A stretch of 64,000 nucleotides of DNA from a bacterium D16-36 (GCA_003611745.1 RAYF01000010.1:1-64000); one strand, 5' to 3'; positions 18,143-27,602 are shown, counted from the stretch's first letter. The notes: generated from the sequence alone by a model not told the origin. A program made the numbers and translations.

Positions 18143-19406
18143 TACGCCTTCCTCTTGAAATTAGTATTCTCGCCTTTGCAACCCCATCCACATATCCATT
18201 AGCAATTTCATCTAATTTATCTGCAATCTGCTCTGCCTGCACATACCTTTTGTTAGCAATATGCTCATACATTGTTTCTACCATCTGTTTCGTCTCTACA
18301 TTGAGGGAAGAGGTTTTCATCACCTCCTCCAATATCACATTCGCATCCCACCCAATAAAAGATTTATACTGCTGAAGGCCGACTTTGCCAGCCTCCCTGT
18401 ACAAATAAAATAAATTAAATGCATCATCTAATTCCCCTAAAATCTGCGGGGAATGTGTTGTAATAATAAACTGAATATTTGGAAATGTCTTTTTTAAAAC
18501 CTGCATTACCTTTCTTTGCCACAAAGTATGCATATGCAAATCCAGTTCATCAATTAAAACAACTCCCTGCCCTTCTAACGGATTAGAGAGTTCAGGATTC
18601 GCCAATGCCATCCTCCGCGCTAAATCGCCAAATAAAGCAATTGTACATTTTTCCCCGTCCGACAACTGGTTTATTTTAAGATAACGCCCATCTTTTTTCA
18701 CCTTCATTGCTAATGGCCTTCTTTCGATATGGATATCCTCAAATCCATCAAGCATGGCAAGCATGGCTTTTTTCACTGCCAGCAGGCTTCTGTCTTCATA
18801 CATTTCGCTTTTCCTTACTTTTTCCTGATTTTCAATATCTTCCTGATTCCGAAACCATATAAACAACGTCCTAAAATCAATTTTGCTTTCAATTGCCTTA
18901 TCAAATGCACTAAGTTTAGTAAATTGCTCTTTTTTAGAGGCCCTTAGGGGAACATCAAAAACAGACCGGTTAACGCCATAATTTACAAAGACGGGCATAT
19001 TCTTCATATCGTCGTTTTCAATCCAATTTCCATTCCCATCGTCATATCCCTTTTCAATATAACGCTCTTCAAATAATCCCACCAACTCTTTTAATTTTGT
19101 AAGCCCATGCCTCCTGCCTTCCGATCTGGAAATAGAACGGGAATACTCTCTTAATTCCCCATCCGAAAACTCGAACACTACATCAATTTTTGCACTGGTT
19201 TTCCCATAGCTGATATCATCATATTCTAATTGTGCTAATTTCTTCTTCGAAGATACCAGTTTAGAAATAAAATTAGCATAAATTAAATCAATTGCACGCA
19301 GTATTGTTGATTTGCCCACACCATTAACACCAAATATTACCGTGCTTTTCCCATCAAACGGTATTTCCAAATTATCTATTCCCTTGAAATCAGAAACTTT
19401 AATCAT
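18126..19406 (-). CDS. PtuA-like SMC/ABC-type ATPase of a Septu-type defence system
   Basis: Predicted sensor ATPase controlling the HNH nuclease. Walker A is GVNGVGKST near residues 29-37, the ABC signature is NQLSDGEKCT, Walker B VVLIDELDLHMH, and the switch histidine is in ITTHSPQIL. This is the OLD/SMC-like, coiled-coil-poor form seen in PtuA and retron effectors. The ATG at 19406 has GAAGG five bases upstream; an ATG four codons earlier sits directly on a TATAAT-like sequence and is unlikely. The length is 426 residues. Its frame overlaps ptuB downstream. Confidence 0.8.
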   Translation of the reverse strand: MIKVSDFKGIDNLEIPFDGKSTVIFGVNGVGKSTILRAIDLIYANFISKLVSSKKKLAQLEYDDISYGKTSAKIDVVFEFSDGELREYSRSISRSEGRRHGLTKLKELVGLFEERYIEKGYDDGNGNWIENDDMKNMPVFVNYGVNRSVFDVPLRASKKEQFTKLSAFDKAIESKIDFRTLFIWFRNQEDIENQEKVRKSEMYEDRSLLAVKKAMLAMLDGFEDIHIERRPLAMKVKKDGRYLKINQLSDGEKCTIALFGDLARRMALANPELSNPLEGQGVVLIDELDLHMHTLWQRKVMQVLKKTFPNIQFIITTHSPQILGELDDAFNLFYLYREAGKVGLQQYKSFIGWDANVILEEVMKTSSLNVETKQMVETMYEHIANKRYVQAEQIADKLDEIANGYVDGVAKARILISRGRRNEKNR

Positions 19407-19529
19407 TTTGACCTTCATTATTATACCACGTCTTTCTCAATTTTGAATGCCCCAGAAAAGCATTGCTAAATGGCCTAAAAAGCTTTCCAAACTCCATCCC
19501 ATAATATTATCAGGCATCTGTCCAATAAT

Positions 19530-19554
19530 ATAGGAAACAAAACCAGTTTCCTAT
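19530..19554. repeat. Inverted repeat between dapF and the Septu-like pair
   Basis: ATAGGAAAC (19530-19538) and GTTTCCTAT (19546-19554) form a perfect 9-bp stem with a 7-base loop. No U-tract follows on either strand, so it is not a standard terminator; an operator or a structured leader element of the Septu-like operon is possible. Confidence 0.55.
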
Positions 19555-19655
19555 AATCAATTTATTGCACAAAAACATGTGCCTTTTATCATTATAACAT
19601 GATTCCTACAAAAATAAACGTAAGCTGGCAACAGCAAATTACAGCAGCAACCAGA

Positions 19656-20492
19656 TTAATCCAATGGAATGTCACCATCACAGATAATTTCAGCCGGCCC
19701 TGTCATCCAGACAGTATGGTTCTGCTCATCATAATGTAGAAGGAGGTCCCCTCCGAGCAAATGTACCGTAACCTCATGATCCGTTTTTCCATTCAATACA
19801 CATGCCACCACGACTGCACAGGCACCCGTCCCACAGGCAAGTGTTTCACCGGAACCCCTCTCCCAGACTCTCATATTAACTTCCTTCTGGTTCAGCACCT
19901 GCACAAACTCCGTATTAATGCGGTCAGGAAATGCCTCATGGTGTTCAAAGCCCGGCCCGATTTTCTCCAGATCCAGCCCTCTTGTATCCTCCACAAACGT
20001 CACCGCGTGGGGGTTCCCCATTGATACGCAGGTTACCTGATAATCCCTCCCTGCCACAGAAAGCGTCTGGTCAATACAGCTATCCTTCCCGATTTTGACT
20101 GGTATCTGTTCCGGGCACAGCACTGGTGCCCCCATATCTACTTTTACCAGAACTACTTTTCCATTTTCGATAGTAAGGTCTAAATATTTTATGCCACTCT
20201 TTGTCTCAACCGATATCTTATCCTTATCCGTCAGCCCATACTCATAAACATATTTTGCAATACAGCGTATCCCGTTGCCGCACATTTTCCCCTCAGAGCC
20301 GTCCGCATTGTACATCGCCATACGGAAATCCGCCACTTCAGACGGGCAGATTAAAATCAGTCCATCCGAACCTATCCCAAAATGCCTGTCACTCACCCGG
20401 ACTGCAGCCTCCTCAGGATTATCTATCATCTCTTCCATACAATTTACATAAATATAATCATTCCCACAGCCATGCATCTTCGTAAACCTCAT
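19656..20492 (-). CDS. dapF: Diaminopimelate epimerase
   Basis: Converts LL- to meso-diaminopimelate for peptidoglycan and lysine. The two catalytic cysteines are visible in GKMCGNGIRC and in TLACGTGACA, and the N-terminus MRFTKMHGCGNDYIYV is diagnostic. Length 278 is normal. It is transcribed toward the Septu-like pair and murE. The ribosome site is inside a 628-base upstream gap with several repeats and no other gene. Confidence 0.96.
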   Translation of the reverse strand: MRFTKMHGCGNDYIYVNCMEEMIDNPEEAAVRVSDRHFGIGSDGLILICPSEVADFRMAMYNADGSEGKMCGNGIRCIAKYVYEYGLTDKDKISVETKSGIKYLDLTIENGKVVLVKVDMGAPVLCPEQIPVKIGKDSCIDQTLSVAGRDYQVTCVSMGNPHAVTFVEDTRGLDLEKIGPGFEHHEAFPDRINTEFVQVLNQKEVNMRVWERGSGETLACGTGACAVVVACVLNGKTDHEVTVHLLGGDLLLHYDEQNHTVWMTGPAEIICDGDIPLD

Positions 20493-20878
20493 ATCTCACC
20501 AATCCTTTCTTTCCCATCTATTATCCCCCATACCCGGCAGACACGCTCTAGCGTACCATTTCAGCGGCAACTCTCACATGTAAATATTGTAATCCATTTG
20601 GCGGCAATTCGCAAGTAGGCTAAAAACTCATTCATAATATCCAAACATGAGAAAAACCGTACCCCACAACCAGTGCTAAAGATTTCGAACATACCTATGT
20701 ACCGCTGCGCTTGAGCATGAGCGCAAGCGTCCCACGCAAAGAGCACAATGTGAATGAAAAAACCATTCACATGGGAGAAATCCAAGCACGTCCGTCTTAT
20801 CATCATATTAAAATACTATGTGAAAAGTATATGAAATAAGCACGGCCTATATTGCAAAAAATACGGTATCCTAATAAA
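20493..20878. other. Non-coding gap with CACGCTCTAG copy and hairpins
   Basis: No convincing gene is seen. It holds one copy of the dispersed 10-mer CACGCTCTAG (20542-20551, part of ACGCT-CT-AGCGT) and a perfect hairpin ATGTGAATG (20748-20756) / CATTCACAT (20764-20772). An 81-codon frame on the minus strand lacks a ribosome site and family-like sequence. Confidence 0.6.
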
Positions 20879-21071
20879 ATGATGTCAGGGCCAAAAGTAG
20901 GTAGTAATGTATGTTTACATGCAAATTGCTACCTACTAGCTTGGCCCACCAAACACCGACAAGAAGCAGATTTGCTTGCAAATATGCGGGATTGGAGGTG
21001 TTTGTAGAATTGCGGAAATTGCGTAGCAATGCAGCAATTCGCAGCATCAGTTGGGGGCACCCCAACATCAT
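20879..21071. repeat. 193-bp multi-hairpin element
   Basis: Bounded by ATGATGT (20879-20885) and its complement ACATCAT (21065-21071). Inside lie, in order, a long hairpin (GGGCCAA 20888-20894 with TTGGCCC 20941-20947, and AGTAGGTAG 20896-20904 with CTACCTACT 20929-20937), a CAAACACC/GGTGTTTG pair (20950-20957/20997-21004) enclosing ATTTGC-TT-GCAAAT, a GAATTGC/GCAATTC pair (21007-21013/21034-21040) and TTGGGG-GCA-CCCCAA (21051-21065). The element ends about 50 bases before the glycosyltransferase start and may be transcribed into its leader or be a mobile repeat. Confidence 0.75.
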
Positions 21072-21121
21072 AAAATAGCAAAAGAAACACATGCCAGACC
21101 TGCCAAGAAAGGAATAACACC

Positions 21122-22306
21122 ATGCGCAAAAAAATCATACTTATGGCCAATGGAACCGAAACATTAGATTTCTTTTCCCGTCAGTTAGAGGCCGGATTCC
21201 AAAACCTCGGCTGCAAAACATTTTTATTCAATCAGGCAAAGGAGGAAGAGAGCGCTCAGGCACTCGCCCGTTTCGCCGGCTTCTCCGACGCAGCCCTCGT
21301 CACCTTTAACTTTGACGGCATCCACTACGAGACATCGCTCTTTGACGGTGAAGGCAGGCGTTTCTGGGATATCAGGGACATTCCCTGTGTCAACATTGCA
21401 GTTGACCATCCATTCTATTATCCGGAACTTTTCGCCATTCAGGGAAAAGGATTCCACGAAGTTTCCATCGACCGCTTCCACCAAAAATACATGGAAACAT
21501 ATTATCCTGACTTGGAAAGCAGCACCTTCCTGCCCCTCGGGGGAACTTCCCTGTCTCCTGATGGCAGGTACAAACCGCTTTCCAAGCGGAAATATGATGT
21601 TGTCTTCACCGGGAACTTTGTGCCAAAAGAGACATTCCTCCCACACATCAACCGCCTCGGAAGGGAATACGCTGCATTTTATCAGGGAATGATAGATGAA
21701 TTAATACAAAATCCCGGACTGCCGGATGATTTTGTCATGGAAAAACACCTGCGTAGGGAATTTCCGGAAATCACACCGGAAGAACTAAAAGAAACCATGG
21801 GGAACTTAATTTTTATTGATACCTATATCCGTTTTTTCTACCGGGAAAAAGTGGTAAAGACACTGGCAGATAACGGCATCCATGTGCACTGTGTCGGGCA
21901 CGGGTGGGACAAGCTCGCCTGCACCCACCCAGGATGCCTCACTTACGAGCCAAACACATCCTCCCTCGACTGCCTAAAACGCATGGCAGATGCCAGAATC
22001 TCCTTAAATGTTATGCCCTGGTTCAAAGACGGCGCACACGACCGCGTCTTTAATGCCATGGCAAACGGCAGCATCTGTTTCACTGACCACAGCATCTATC
22101 TGGATGAAATACTCTCCGACGGGGAAAATGCATTATTTTATGGCTTAGAAGGCTTAGAACTTCTTCCAGAAAAAATCAAAACATTATTAAACATGCCCTC
22201 CAGACAGGAAGAAATCGCGGCAAACGGCTTTGAACTTGCCATAAAAAACCATACATGGCACAGCCGCGCAAAAACATTATATGAAAACCTTTTGGGATTA
22301 TTTTAA
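21122..22306 (+). CDS. CgeB-like glycosyltransferase
   Basis: Predicted GT-B fold glycosyltransferase of the CgeB / Glyco_trans_1_2 group, members of which decorate spores, flagellin or surface polymers. The N-terminal Rossmann half ends near the DVVFTGNFVPKE segment. The C-terminal half has the nucleotide-sugar binding region LNVMPWFKDGAHDRVFNAMA and a late acidic LDEILSDGENALFY stretch, typical of the family. It is 394 residues, soluble, with no signal peptide. AAGGAATAACACC precedes the ATG. It is a lone plus-strand gene between dapF and ruvB, with the multi-hairpin element in front. Acceptor unknown. Confidence 0.75.
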   Translation: MRKKIILMANGTETLDFFSRQLEAGFQNLGCKTFLFNQAKEEESAQALARFAGFSDAALVTFNFDGIHYETSLFDGEGRRFWDIRDIPCVNIAVDHPFYYPELFAIQGKGFHEVSIDRFHQKYMETYYPDLESSTFLPLGGTSLSPDGRYKPLSKRKYDVVFTGNFVPKETFLPHINRLGREYAAFYQGMIDELIQNPGLPDDFVMEKHLRREFPEITPEELKETMGNLIFIDTYIRFFYREKVVKTLADNGIHVHCVGHGWDKLACTHPGCLTYEPNTSSLDCLKRMADARISLNVMPWFKDGAHDRVFNAMANGSICFTDHSIYLDEILSDGENALFYGLEGLELLPEKIKTLLNMPSRQEEIAANGFELAIKNHTWHSRAKTLYENLLGLF

Positions 22307-22377
22307 TTTTTGTTAGTGTCCCGCCGAACTATAAAACTTTCTATCATTTAAATAGGGATATAGGCACCGATTGCGCC

Positions 22378-23376
22378 CTAATCCCTACGGCTTAGCCCAA
22401 AATGCAGGTACGCTTCATCAGATGCCGCCCTCCCCCTTGGCGTCCGCAGCAAAAGCCCATTCTGCACAAGATATGGCTCATAGACATCTTCCAGCGTCCC
22501 CGCATCCTCCCCGATTGCAGCCGCCAGCGTTTCCAAACCCACGGGTCCCCCGCCAAACTGGTTGATCATAGTAAGGATAATCGTACGGTCTGTCTTGTCC
22601 AGCCCAAGCTTATCCACCTCCAGCAAATCAAGCGCAAAATCCGCCACCTCTTTCGTGATAATCCCGTCGTATTTTATCTGGGCAAAATCACGCACACGCT
22701 TTAAAAAGCGGTTTGCAAGCCTCGGCGTCCCTCTGGAGCGTCTGGCAAGCTCCATCGCGCCCTCCTTCTCAATGCTGACATCTAACTGCTTCGCCGAATG
22801 GAGCACAATCTCGCAAAGCTCCTCCGGCGTATAGAATTCCAGACGGTTAACCACGCCAAAACGGTCGCGAAGCGGGGCTGAGAGCATTCCCGCCCTCGTT
22901 GTAGCGCCTACCAGCGTAAACTTCGGCAGGTCAAAACGGATAGAACGCGCCGCTGTCCCCTTTCCAATCACCACATCAATTACATAATCCTCCATCGCAG
23001 GATAGAGAACTTCCTCCACCTGCCTTGGAAGGCGGTGTATCTCGTCAACAAACAAAACATCCCCGTCCTTTAGGTTATTTAGAATAGCGGCCATCTCGCC
23101 CGGCTTTTCAATTGCGGGTCCTGCCGTAACCTTCAGGCTGCTTCCCATCTCATTCGCAATAATCCCGGCAAGAGTAGTCTTCCCAAGCCCCGGAGGGCCG
23201 TACAGGAGCACATGGTCAAGGGACTCTTCCCTCTGCTTTGCAGCCTCTATATAAACCCTCAGATTGCCCTTTACCTTCTCCTGGCCGATATATTCGCCCA
23301 GACGCTGGGGACGGAGGCTTGTCTCTATCTTTTCATCCTCCTTGGTAAACTCTGTTGTAATCATTCTCTTCGCCAT
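22378..23376 (-). CDS. ruvB: Holliday junction branch migration ATPase RuvB
   Basis: Hexameric motor that drives branch migration with RuvA. Walker A is [12 protein letters not shown], Walker B is LFVDEIHRL, sensor 1 is [18 protein letters not shown], and a C-terminal winged helix follows. Started at the ATG at 23376 the protein is 332 residues, the usual size; GAGGATT lies upstream. It follows ruvA by 37 bases. ruvC is not in the window. Confidence 0.97.
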   Translation of the reverse strand: MAKRMITTEFTKEDEKIETSLRPQRLGEYIGQEKVKGNLRVYIEAAKQREESLDHVLLYGPPGLGKTTLAGIIANEMGSSLKVTAGPAIEKPGEMAAILNNLKDGDVLFVDEIHRLPRQVEEVLYPAMEDYVIDVVIGKGTAARSIRFDLPKFTLVGATTRAGMLSAPLRDRFGVVNRLEFYTPEELCEIVLHSAKQLDVSIEKEGAMELARRSRGTPRLANRFLKRVRDFAQIKYDGIITKEVADFALDLLEVDKLGLDKTDRTIILTMINQFGGGPVGLETLAAAIGEDAGTLEDVYEPYLVQNGLLLRTPRGRAASDEAYLHFGLSRRD

Positions 23377-23413
23377 GATAATCCTCATTTTCTGCGCTGC
23401 CCGCCCATAAAAG

Positions 23414-24028
23414 CTACATCTTCTTCAAACTCTGCTTCAAAAGCTCCTCCACCGTCATATCCTCCGCAAATTCCACGGCACGGACAGCTTTCACTGCCTC
23501 CATCTTAGGATAACCAAGCACCGTAAGCGCTTCTACCGCATCCTGCACTACCTCCGCTGGCGGTACAGAGCCTGCGCCATTTCCTTCCGGAACATGCCCT
23601 GCTTCCCCCTCCGGCAGCATATCCTCCCACTCCATTTTATCCTTTAACTCCAAAATCACCTTGCCCGCTGTCTTAGGCCCGATTCCCGGTGCCCTGGCAA
23701 TCGCCTTCGCATCCCCCGCCATAATGGCATACCGAATATCATAAGAGCTCATAGCCCCCATAATCCCAAGCCCCGCCTTCGGCCCAATCCCATTTACCGT
23801 AATCAGGAGCTTGTACATTTTAAGATCCTCTGGTGTGAGAAAGCCGAAAAGCTGCATGGCATCTTCCCTGACATTCATATAAGTGTAAAGCATAACTTCC
23901 TCCCCGATTGAAGGAAGCTGCCCGGCCACGGACATTGGCACGCTGATTCCAAGCCCAATCCCGTTATTCTCTACAATAACCTCACCCTCCCCCGCAAAAA
24001 CCAGAGTCCCTTTCACAAAACGAATCAT
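23414..24028 (-). CDS. ruvA: Holliday junction DNA-binding protein RuvA
   Basis: Tetrameric Holliday-junction binder that loads RuvB. It shows the N-terminal OB domain, two helix-hairpin-helix motifs ([14 protein letters not shown] and [19 protein letters not shown]), an acidic linker and the C-terminal UBA-like domain III that touches RuvB. Length 204 is normal. It lies 21 bases downstream of a YvyF-like gene and upstream of ruvB. Confidence 0.97.
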   Translation of the reverse strand: MIRFVKGTLVFAGEGEVIVENNGIGLGISVPMSVAGQLPSIGEEVMLYTYMNVREDAMQLFGFLTPEDLKMYKLLITVNGIGPKAGLGIMGAMSSYDIRYAIMAGDAKAIARAPGIGPKTAGKVILELKDKMEWEDMLPEGEAGHVPEGNGAGSVPPAEVVQDAVEALTVLGYPKMEAVKAVRAVEFAEDMTVEELLKQSLKKM

Positions 24029-24049
24029 ATCATTATCCTAAACCTTTCA

Positions 24050-24304
24050 TTAATCCGGAAGCCTGCTAAACTCCCCCCTGACTGTCCCCAGCCATCCCTC
24101 ATCCATAAATTTCAAAATCTCATACGGATGAATGCCAAGCTCCTCTGAAATCTGCAGCGCATTGCTATTTGGATAAAGTTTTAGATATTTCACAATATCA
24201 TCTAACTGGTCGTCATCCAGACTTCTGCATTCCCTGCAGCAGAGCGTGCGGATTTTAGACTTAAAAACCTTGTGGCAGTGTTTACATACATTTGTATAGA
24301 CCAT
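24050..24304 (-). CDS. YvyF-like zinc-ribbon / helix-turn-helix protein
   Basis: An 84-residue protein with a four-cysteine zinc ribbon (CKHC at the N-terminus, then CCREC near residue 25) followed by a small helical MerR-like domain containing NALQISEELGIHPYEILKFM. This architecture resembles the YvyF/TIGR03826 'flagellar operon protein' family of Firmicutes. No flagellar operon is nearby; here it leads into ruvA. The start at 24304 has AGGAGG six bases upstream (an ATG one codon earlier is nearly as good). A regulatory role is inference. Confidence 0.6.
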   Translation of the reverse strand: MVYTNVCKHCHKVFKSKIRTLCCRECRSLDDDQLDDIVKYLKLYPNSNALQISEELGIHPYEILKFMDEGWLGTVRGEFSRLPD

Positions 24305-24404
24305 CATAACCCTCCTATGCCGTACTCTGCACGGCACCAATAGTAATGAAAAAGGGCACAGACTTCGCTTTTGGCAGCCCCAATCTGGCTGCTGCCATCT
24401 ACCC

Positions 24405-26054
24405 TTAAAATAACGTCGAGAATAAATTTAAAATCGGCTGGACAGCCTTCCAGCGCTTTGGGCGGTTCAGCCATTCCTCATAGCTGATTTCCTTTCCCGT
24501 CTCAAACAGGGAGATGAAATCCTCCCTGATGGCATCCTGAATCCCTCTTCCTGACATCCATACACCATTTTCATAATGCAGATAAAAGCTGCGGTAATCC
24601 ATATTAATCGTTCCTACAATGGCAGCATTCTCCGTGAGAATCTGCTTAGCATGGATAAATCCCGGCGTGTACTCATAAATGCGGATTCCCTCCCGCAAAA
24701 GCGTCCCGTAATTATAATTTGTAAGAAGCTTTGCATATTTTTTATCCGGGATATTCGGCGTAACAATGCGGACATCCACCCCCCGGTGGGATGCTTCAAT
24801 CAGGCTCTGCTTCATATAATCCTCAATAATCAGATAAGGCGTCGTTATATACAGATATTCATCTGAAAATGTAATCATCTGGTTATAAATGCTCTCAATC
24901 GGGTTATTCGGGTTATTTGCCGGCCCGTCCGAAATCACCTGGCAATACGTATCGCCATGCACAGCAGGAATCTTCTTATACTTCAGATAATCTATATGCC
25001 CCCTGTCCTCCGCGCTCGCCTCCCACATCTGGAGGAACACAACCGTCAGATTCCACACAGCCTCCCCAACCAGCCGCACACCGGTATCCTTCCATCTGCC
25101 AAAGCGCTCAATCAGGTTGGCATATTCATCCGCCAGATTGAACCCGCCGGTAAAACCTACTTCCCCATCTACAACCAGTATCTTCTGATGGGAACGGTAA
25201 TTCATATACAGCTCTCCAGCATACTTATGTACCGGATTAAATACCCTCACTTCTATCCCTTCATCCTGCAGAATCTGCTTAAAAAACTTACAGGTACGGA
25301 TTGCAGCCCCAAAATCATCATACAAAAACTTGACTTCTACCCCCTGCTCAATCTTTCTTTTTAAAATATCATGTATTTTATCCCATATTGCCCCTTCTGC
25401 CACAATAAAAAAGTCTATAAAAATAAACTCCTGCGCCCTCTCCAGGGCAAGGAAGATATCTTCAAAGGCATCCTCCCCCATCGGATAATATTTCACCCTA
25501 TTCCCTTCCGTGAGCGGAAACCCCTCATTCACCATATACTTTACCATCCTGCCGGCAACCGGGTGCTCTTCCAGATATTCCTCATAAACCTCTTCATCCT
25601 GCCTGAGAAATTTCTGCCCATAAGAAATCTGCCTCATAATATACTGATCCAGCTCCTTTTTCTTTCCGCCCTCACGTCCCCAGAGATAATATAATACAAA
25701 ACCGGAGACTGGGAGCAGCAGGACGATAGAAATCCACGCAATCCGGAAAGACGGGCTTTGGTTCTTGTTTACCAATATCACAATAGCCACAACAGAACAT
25801 ATATCAAATACCAAATAAAAATAAACCGTCGAACTCTGAAGCAGAAATGATAGGAACAGCACAATACCAAATTGAACCATCACAAGGCATGCGGTCAGCA
25901 TCAGGCGCAGAAAACCACTTAAATTATTCTGTATCCTCCCTTTAAGGCCCTTTAGATAACTCTCTTCCCGCTCTTCTTCAAAATCTATTCCCCTGTCTCT
26001 ATTTTTTCGATTCCATTTCTCATAAGCATGGTCGGAATGAAATATTTTATCCAT
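24405..26054 (-). CDS. cls: Cardiolipin synthase
   Basis: Membrane phospholipase-D family enzyme that condenses phosphatidylglycerol to cardiolipin. The N-terminal half has a charged cytosolic tail and three hydrophobic segments between about residues 45 and 125. Two HKD motifs follow: HQKILVVD with GGFN behind it, and HAKQILTENAAIVGTINMD. Length about 549 is slightly above the usual 480-510 because of the N-terminal tail. AGGTG precedes the ATG at 26054; a GTG directly upstream is an alternative. It diverges from the exonuclease gene on the other strand. Confidence 0.92.
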   Translation of the reverse strand: MDKIFHSDHAYEKWNRKNRDRGIDFEEEREESYLKGLKGRIQNNLSGFLRLMLTACLVMVQFGIVLFLSFLLQSSTVYFYLVFDICSVVAIVILVNKNQSPSFRIAWISIVLLLPVSGFVLYYLWGREGGKKKELDQYIMRQISYGQKFLRQDEEVYEEYLEEHPVAGRMVKYMVNEGFPLTEGNRVKYYPMGEDAFEDIFLALERAQEFIFIDFFIVAEGAIWDKIHDILKRKIEQGVEVKFLYDDFGAAIRTCKFFKQILQDEGIEVRVFNPVHKYAGELYMNYRSHQKILVVDGEVGFTGGFNLADEYANLIERFGRWKDTGVRLVGEAVWNLTVVFLQMWEASAEDRGHIDYLKYKKIPAVHGDTYCQVISDGPANNPNNPIESIYNQMITFSDEYLYITTPYLIIEDYMKQSLIEASHRGVDVRIVTPNIPDKKYAKLLTNYNYGTLLREGIRIYEYTPGFIHAKQILTENAAIVGTINMDYRSFYLHYENGVWMSGRGIQDAIREDFISLFETGKEISYEEWLNRPKRWKAVQPILNLFSTLF

Positions 26055-26143
26055 CACTTAACACCTCACTGCCTTGCGCCGTTTTTTGGCGGACAAATCC
26101 TCCTGTGCACCATTACGCAAAATAACAGTTACTGTCCACTCCA

Positions 26144-26253
26144 TGAACAGTAACCCTAAAACATCTTCCGTACATTATAGCCCATCCTATCTTTTGACGC
26201 AACATCTTGATTTATGTTATGATATCATAAATGACGCATATGGTTACTGTTCA
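26144..26253. repeat. 12-bp inverted repeat bracketing a promoter
   Basis: TGAACAGTAACC (26144-26155) recurs as its exact complement GGTTACTGTTCA (26242-26253). A further copy of the core, GTTACTGT at 26128-26135, pairs with ACAGTAAC at 26147-26154. The promoter of the exonuclease gene lies between the arms, so these may be operator sites or the ends of a small repeat. Confidence 0.55.
26194..26223 (+). promoter_or_regulatory. Promoter of the RNase H-fold exonuclease gene
   Basis: TTGACG (26194-26199), 18 bases, TATGAT (26218-26223). It is followed by two leader hairpins, TTGGCA/TGCCAA (26279-26284/26291-26296) and AAGTGCCTG/CAGGCACTT (26295-26303/26308-26316), which share bases and so could be alternative structures. 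No U-tract follows. Confidence 0.55.
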
Positions 26254-26354
26254 CACTCACACCAGTAGTCGAGGATTTTTGGCATGGTTTTGCCAAGTGC
26301 CTGTATGCAGGCACTTTAAGTAAGAACACAAAAGCCTTTGAAATGGAGGAACTT

Positions 26355-27602
26355 ATGAAAGAAATCTGCAGCCTGATTAAAAAACCATTTTTTCCCTATG
26401 CATTTCCGCACCCAAAAGGGCAGACCGCATTTTTTGACATTGAAACCACCGGACTGTCACCGAATGCATCCTCCCTCTATCTTATCGGATTCATGCACTA
26501 TGACAAAACAAAGGAAGCATGGCTCCTGCGCCAGTGGTTTGCAGACGATTATCAGAGCGAAAAAGAGATATTGCAGACCTTTTTGGCAAATTTATCTGAA
26601 ATAAAGTATCTGTACCATTTTAACGGAAAAACATTCGATATCCCTTATGTACTAAAAAAATGTACAAGGCACCTCATCACATTGTCAAAGCATTGTGAAA
26701 ATCTATTATATGACACGTTAGGCATCCACTGTATTGACCTTCTAGGGAAAATCCGCCCCCTGCGCCACGCCCTGATGCTAGAAAAATGCAGCCAGACTGC
26801 ACTGGAACAGTGGCTCGGCATAAAAAGGGAAGACACCTTCTCAGGCGGGGAATTGATCAGTGTCTACTCAGAATACATGCAGCAGAAAATACTAAATCCG
26901 GAAAACGCTGCCAAACTGGAAAAAGTGCTGCTGCTCCACAATCACGACGATATTGAAATGATGTTAAATGTCTGCAGCATCCTGACATATGATGAATACC
27001 TCTCTGACAGCAGCCAGAACCGCCTTTTTGCCGCAGAGAACTTATCCACACTGGATGTCTGCATTACGTCCGGGCAGACTGTCTCCATCACCATGGAGCT
27101 TCCGGTACCAGTGCCGAAAACAGTTCATCTGGTAACACCGTATCCGGAAACCTCACTGGAAGATATTACACAAAACACTTCCCTCTGTTCCATGCTCCGC
27201 TCTGCGCAGCTTTTGCTTGATAAAAATACAGCCTGTTTTACTCTCCCGCTGTACGAAGGGCCGCTAAAATATTTTCTGCCTAATTATAAGGACTACTACT
27301 ACCTGATAAAAGAAGACATGGCAGTACATAAAAGCGTTGCTGAATTTGTTGACAGCAATTTCAGGAAGAAAGCCACTGCCGCAACCTGCTATATCAATAA
27401 AGAGGGGCGGTTCCTACCAAACCTTCCTGCAGCATCCAGAAAAAAAAGGCCTTTTCCTAACAGACCTGGCAGGGAACTGCCATTGTTTTATTTAGTACAT
27501 AAAGATAAACTGAACTTCTGCGAGCTTCCAGAAGATTATAAAGTAAATACAGAATTCTGGAAACAGTACCTTATCAGGCAGATGCCATATTTTCGGAAAT
27601 AA
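26355..27602 (+). CDS. YprB-like RNase H-fold 3'-5' exonuclease domain protein
   Basis: Predicted exonuclease of the RNase_H_2/YprB group (DnaQ-like superfamily). Acidic motifs: FFDIETTGL near residue 29 (Asp/Glu), HFNGKTFDIPYV near residue 93 (Asp), and a closing HNHDDIEMML near residue 198. The C-terminal 200 residues have no motif I recognise and end in a basic stretch rich in Lys, Arg and Pro. The product is 415 residues from the ATG at 26355, which has GGAGG five bases upstream; the earlier ATG at 26343 overlaps that site. Its 3' end lies only 26 bases from the convergent HAD gene. Substrate unknown. Confidence 0.75.
   Translation: MKEICSLIKKPFFPYAFPHPKGQTAFFDIETTGLSPNASSLYLIGFMHYDKTKEAWLLRQWFADDYQSEKEILQTFLANLSEIKYLYHFNGKTFDIPYVLKKCTRHLITLSKHCENLLYDTLGIHCIDLLGKIRPLRHALMLEKCSQTALEQWLGIKREDTFSGGELISVYSEYMQQKILNPENAAKLEKVLLLHNHDDIEMMLNVCSILTYDEYLSDSSQNRLFAAENLSTLDVCITSGQTVSITMELPVPVPKTVHLVTPYPETSLEDITQNTSLCSMLRSAQLLLDKNTACFTLPLYEGPLKYFLPNYKDYYYLIKEDMAVHKSVAEFVDSNFRKKATAATCYINKEGRFLPNLPAASRKKRPFPNRPGRELPLFYLVHKDKLNFCELPEDYKVNTEFWKQYLIRQMPYFRK

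Noticed and set aside
19407-19655. Possible retron msr-msd RNA in front of the Septu-like pair
   Set aside because: No reverse transcriptase gene and no paired a1/a2 ends with the expected stem-loops; only one short hairpin is present.
20561-20806. 81-codon open frame on the minus strand in the dapF-glycosyltransferase gap
   Set aside because: No ribosome site, Cys/Phe/His-rich random-looking product, and it spans a perfect hairpin; treated as non-coding.
24341-24404. Hairpin GGCAGC/GCTGCC after cls as a terminator
   Set aside because: Short stem with only four As/Ts behind it on the relevant strand; cls probably reads into the YvyF-like gene.
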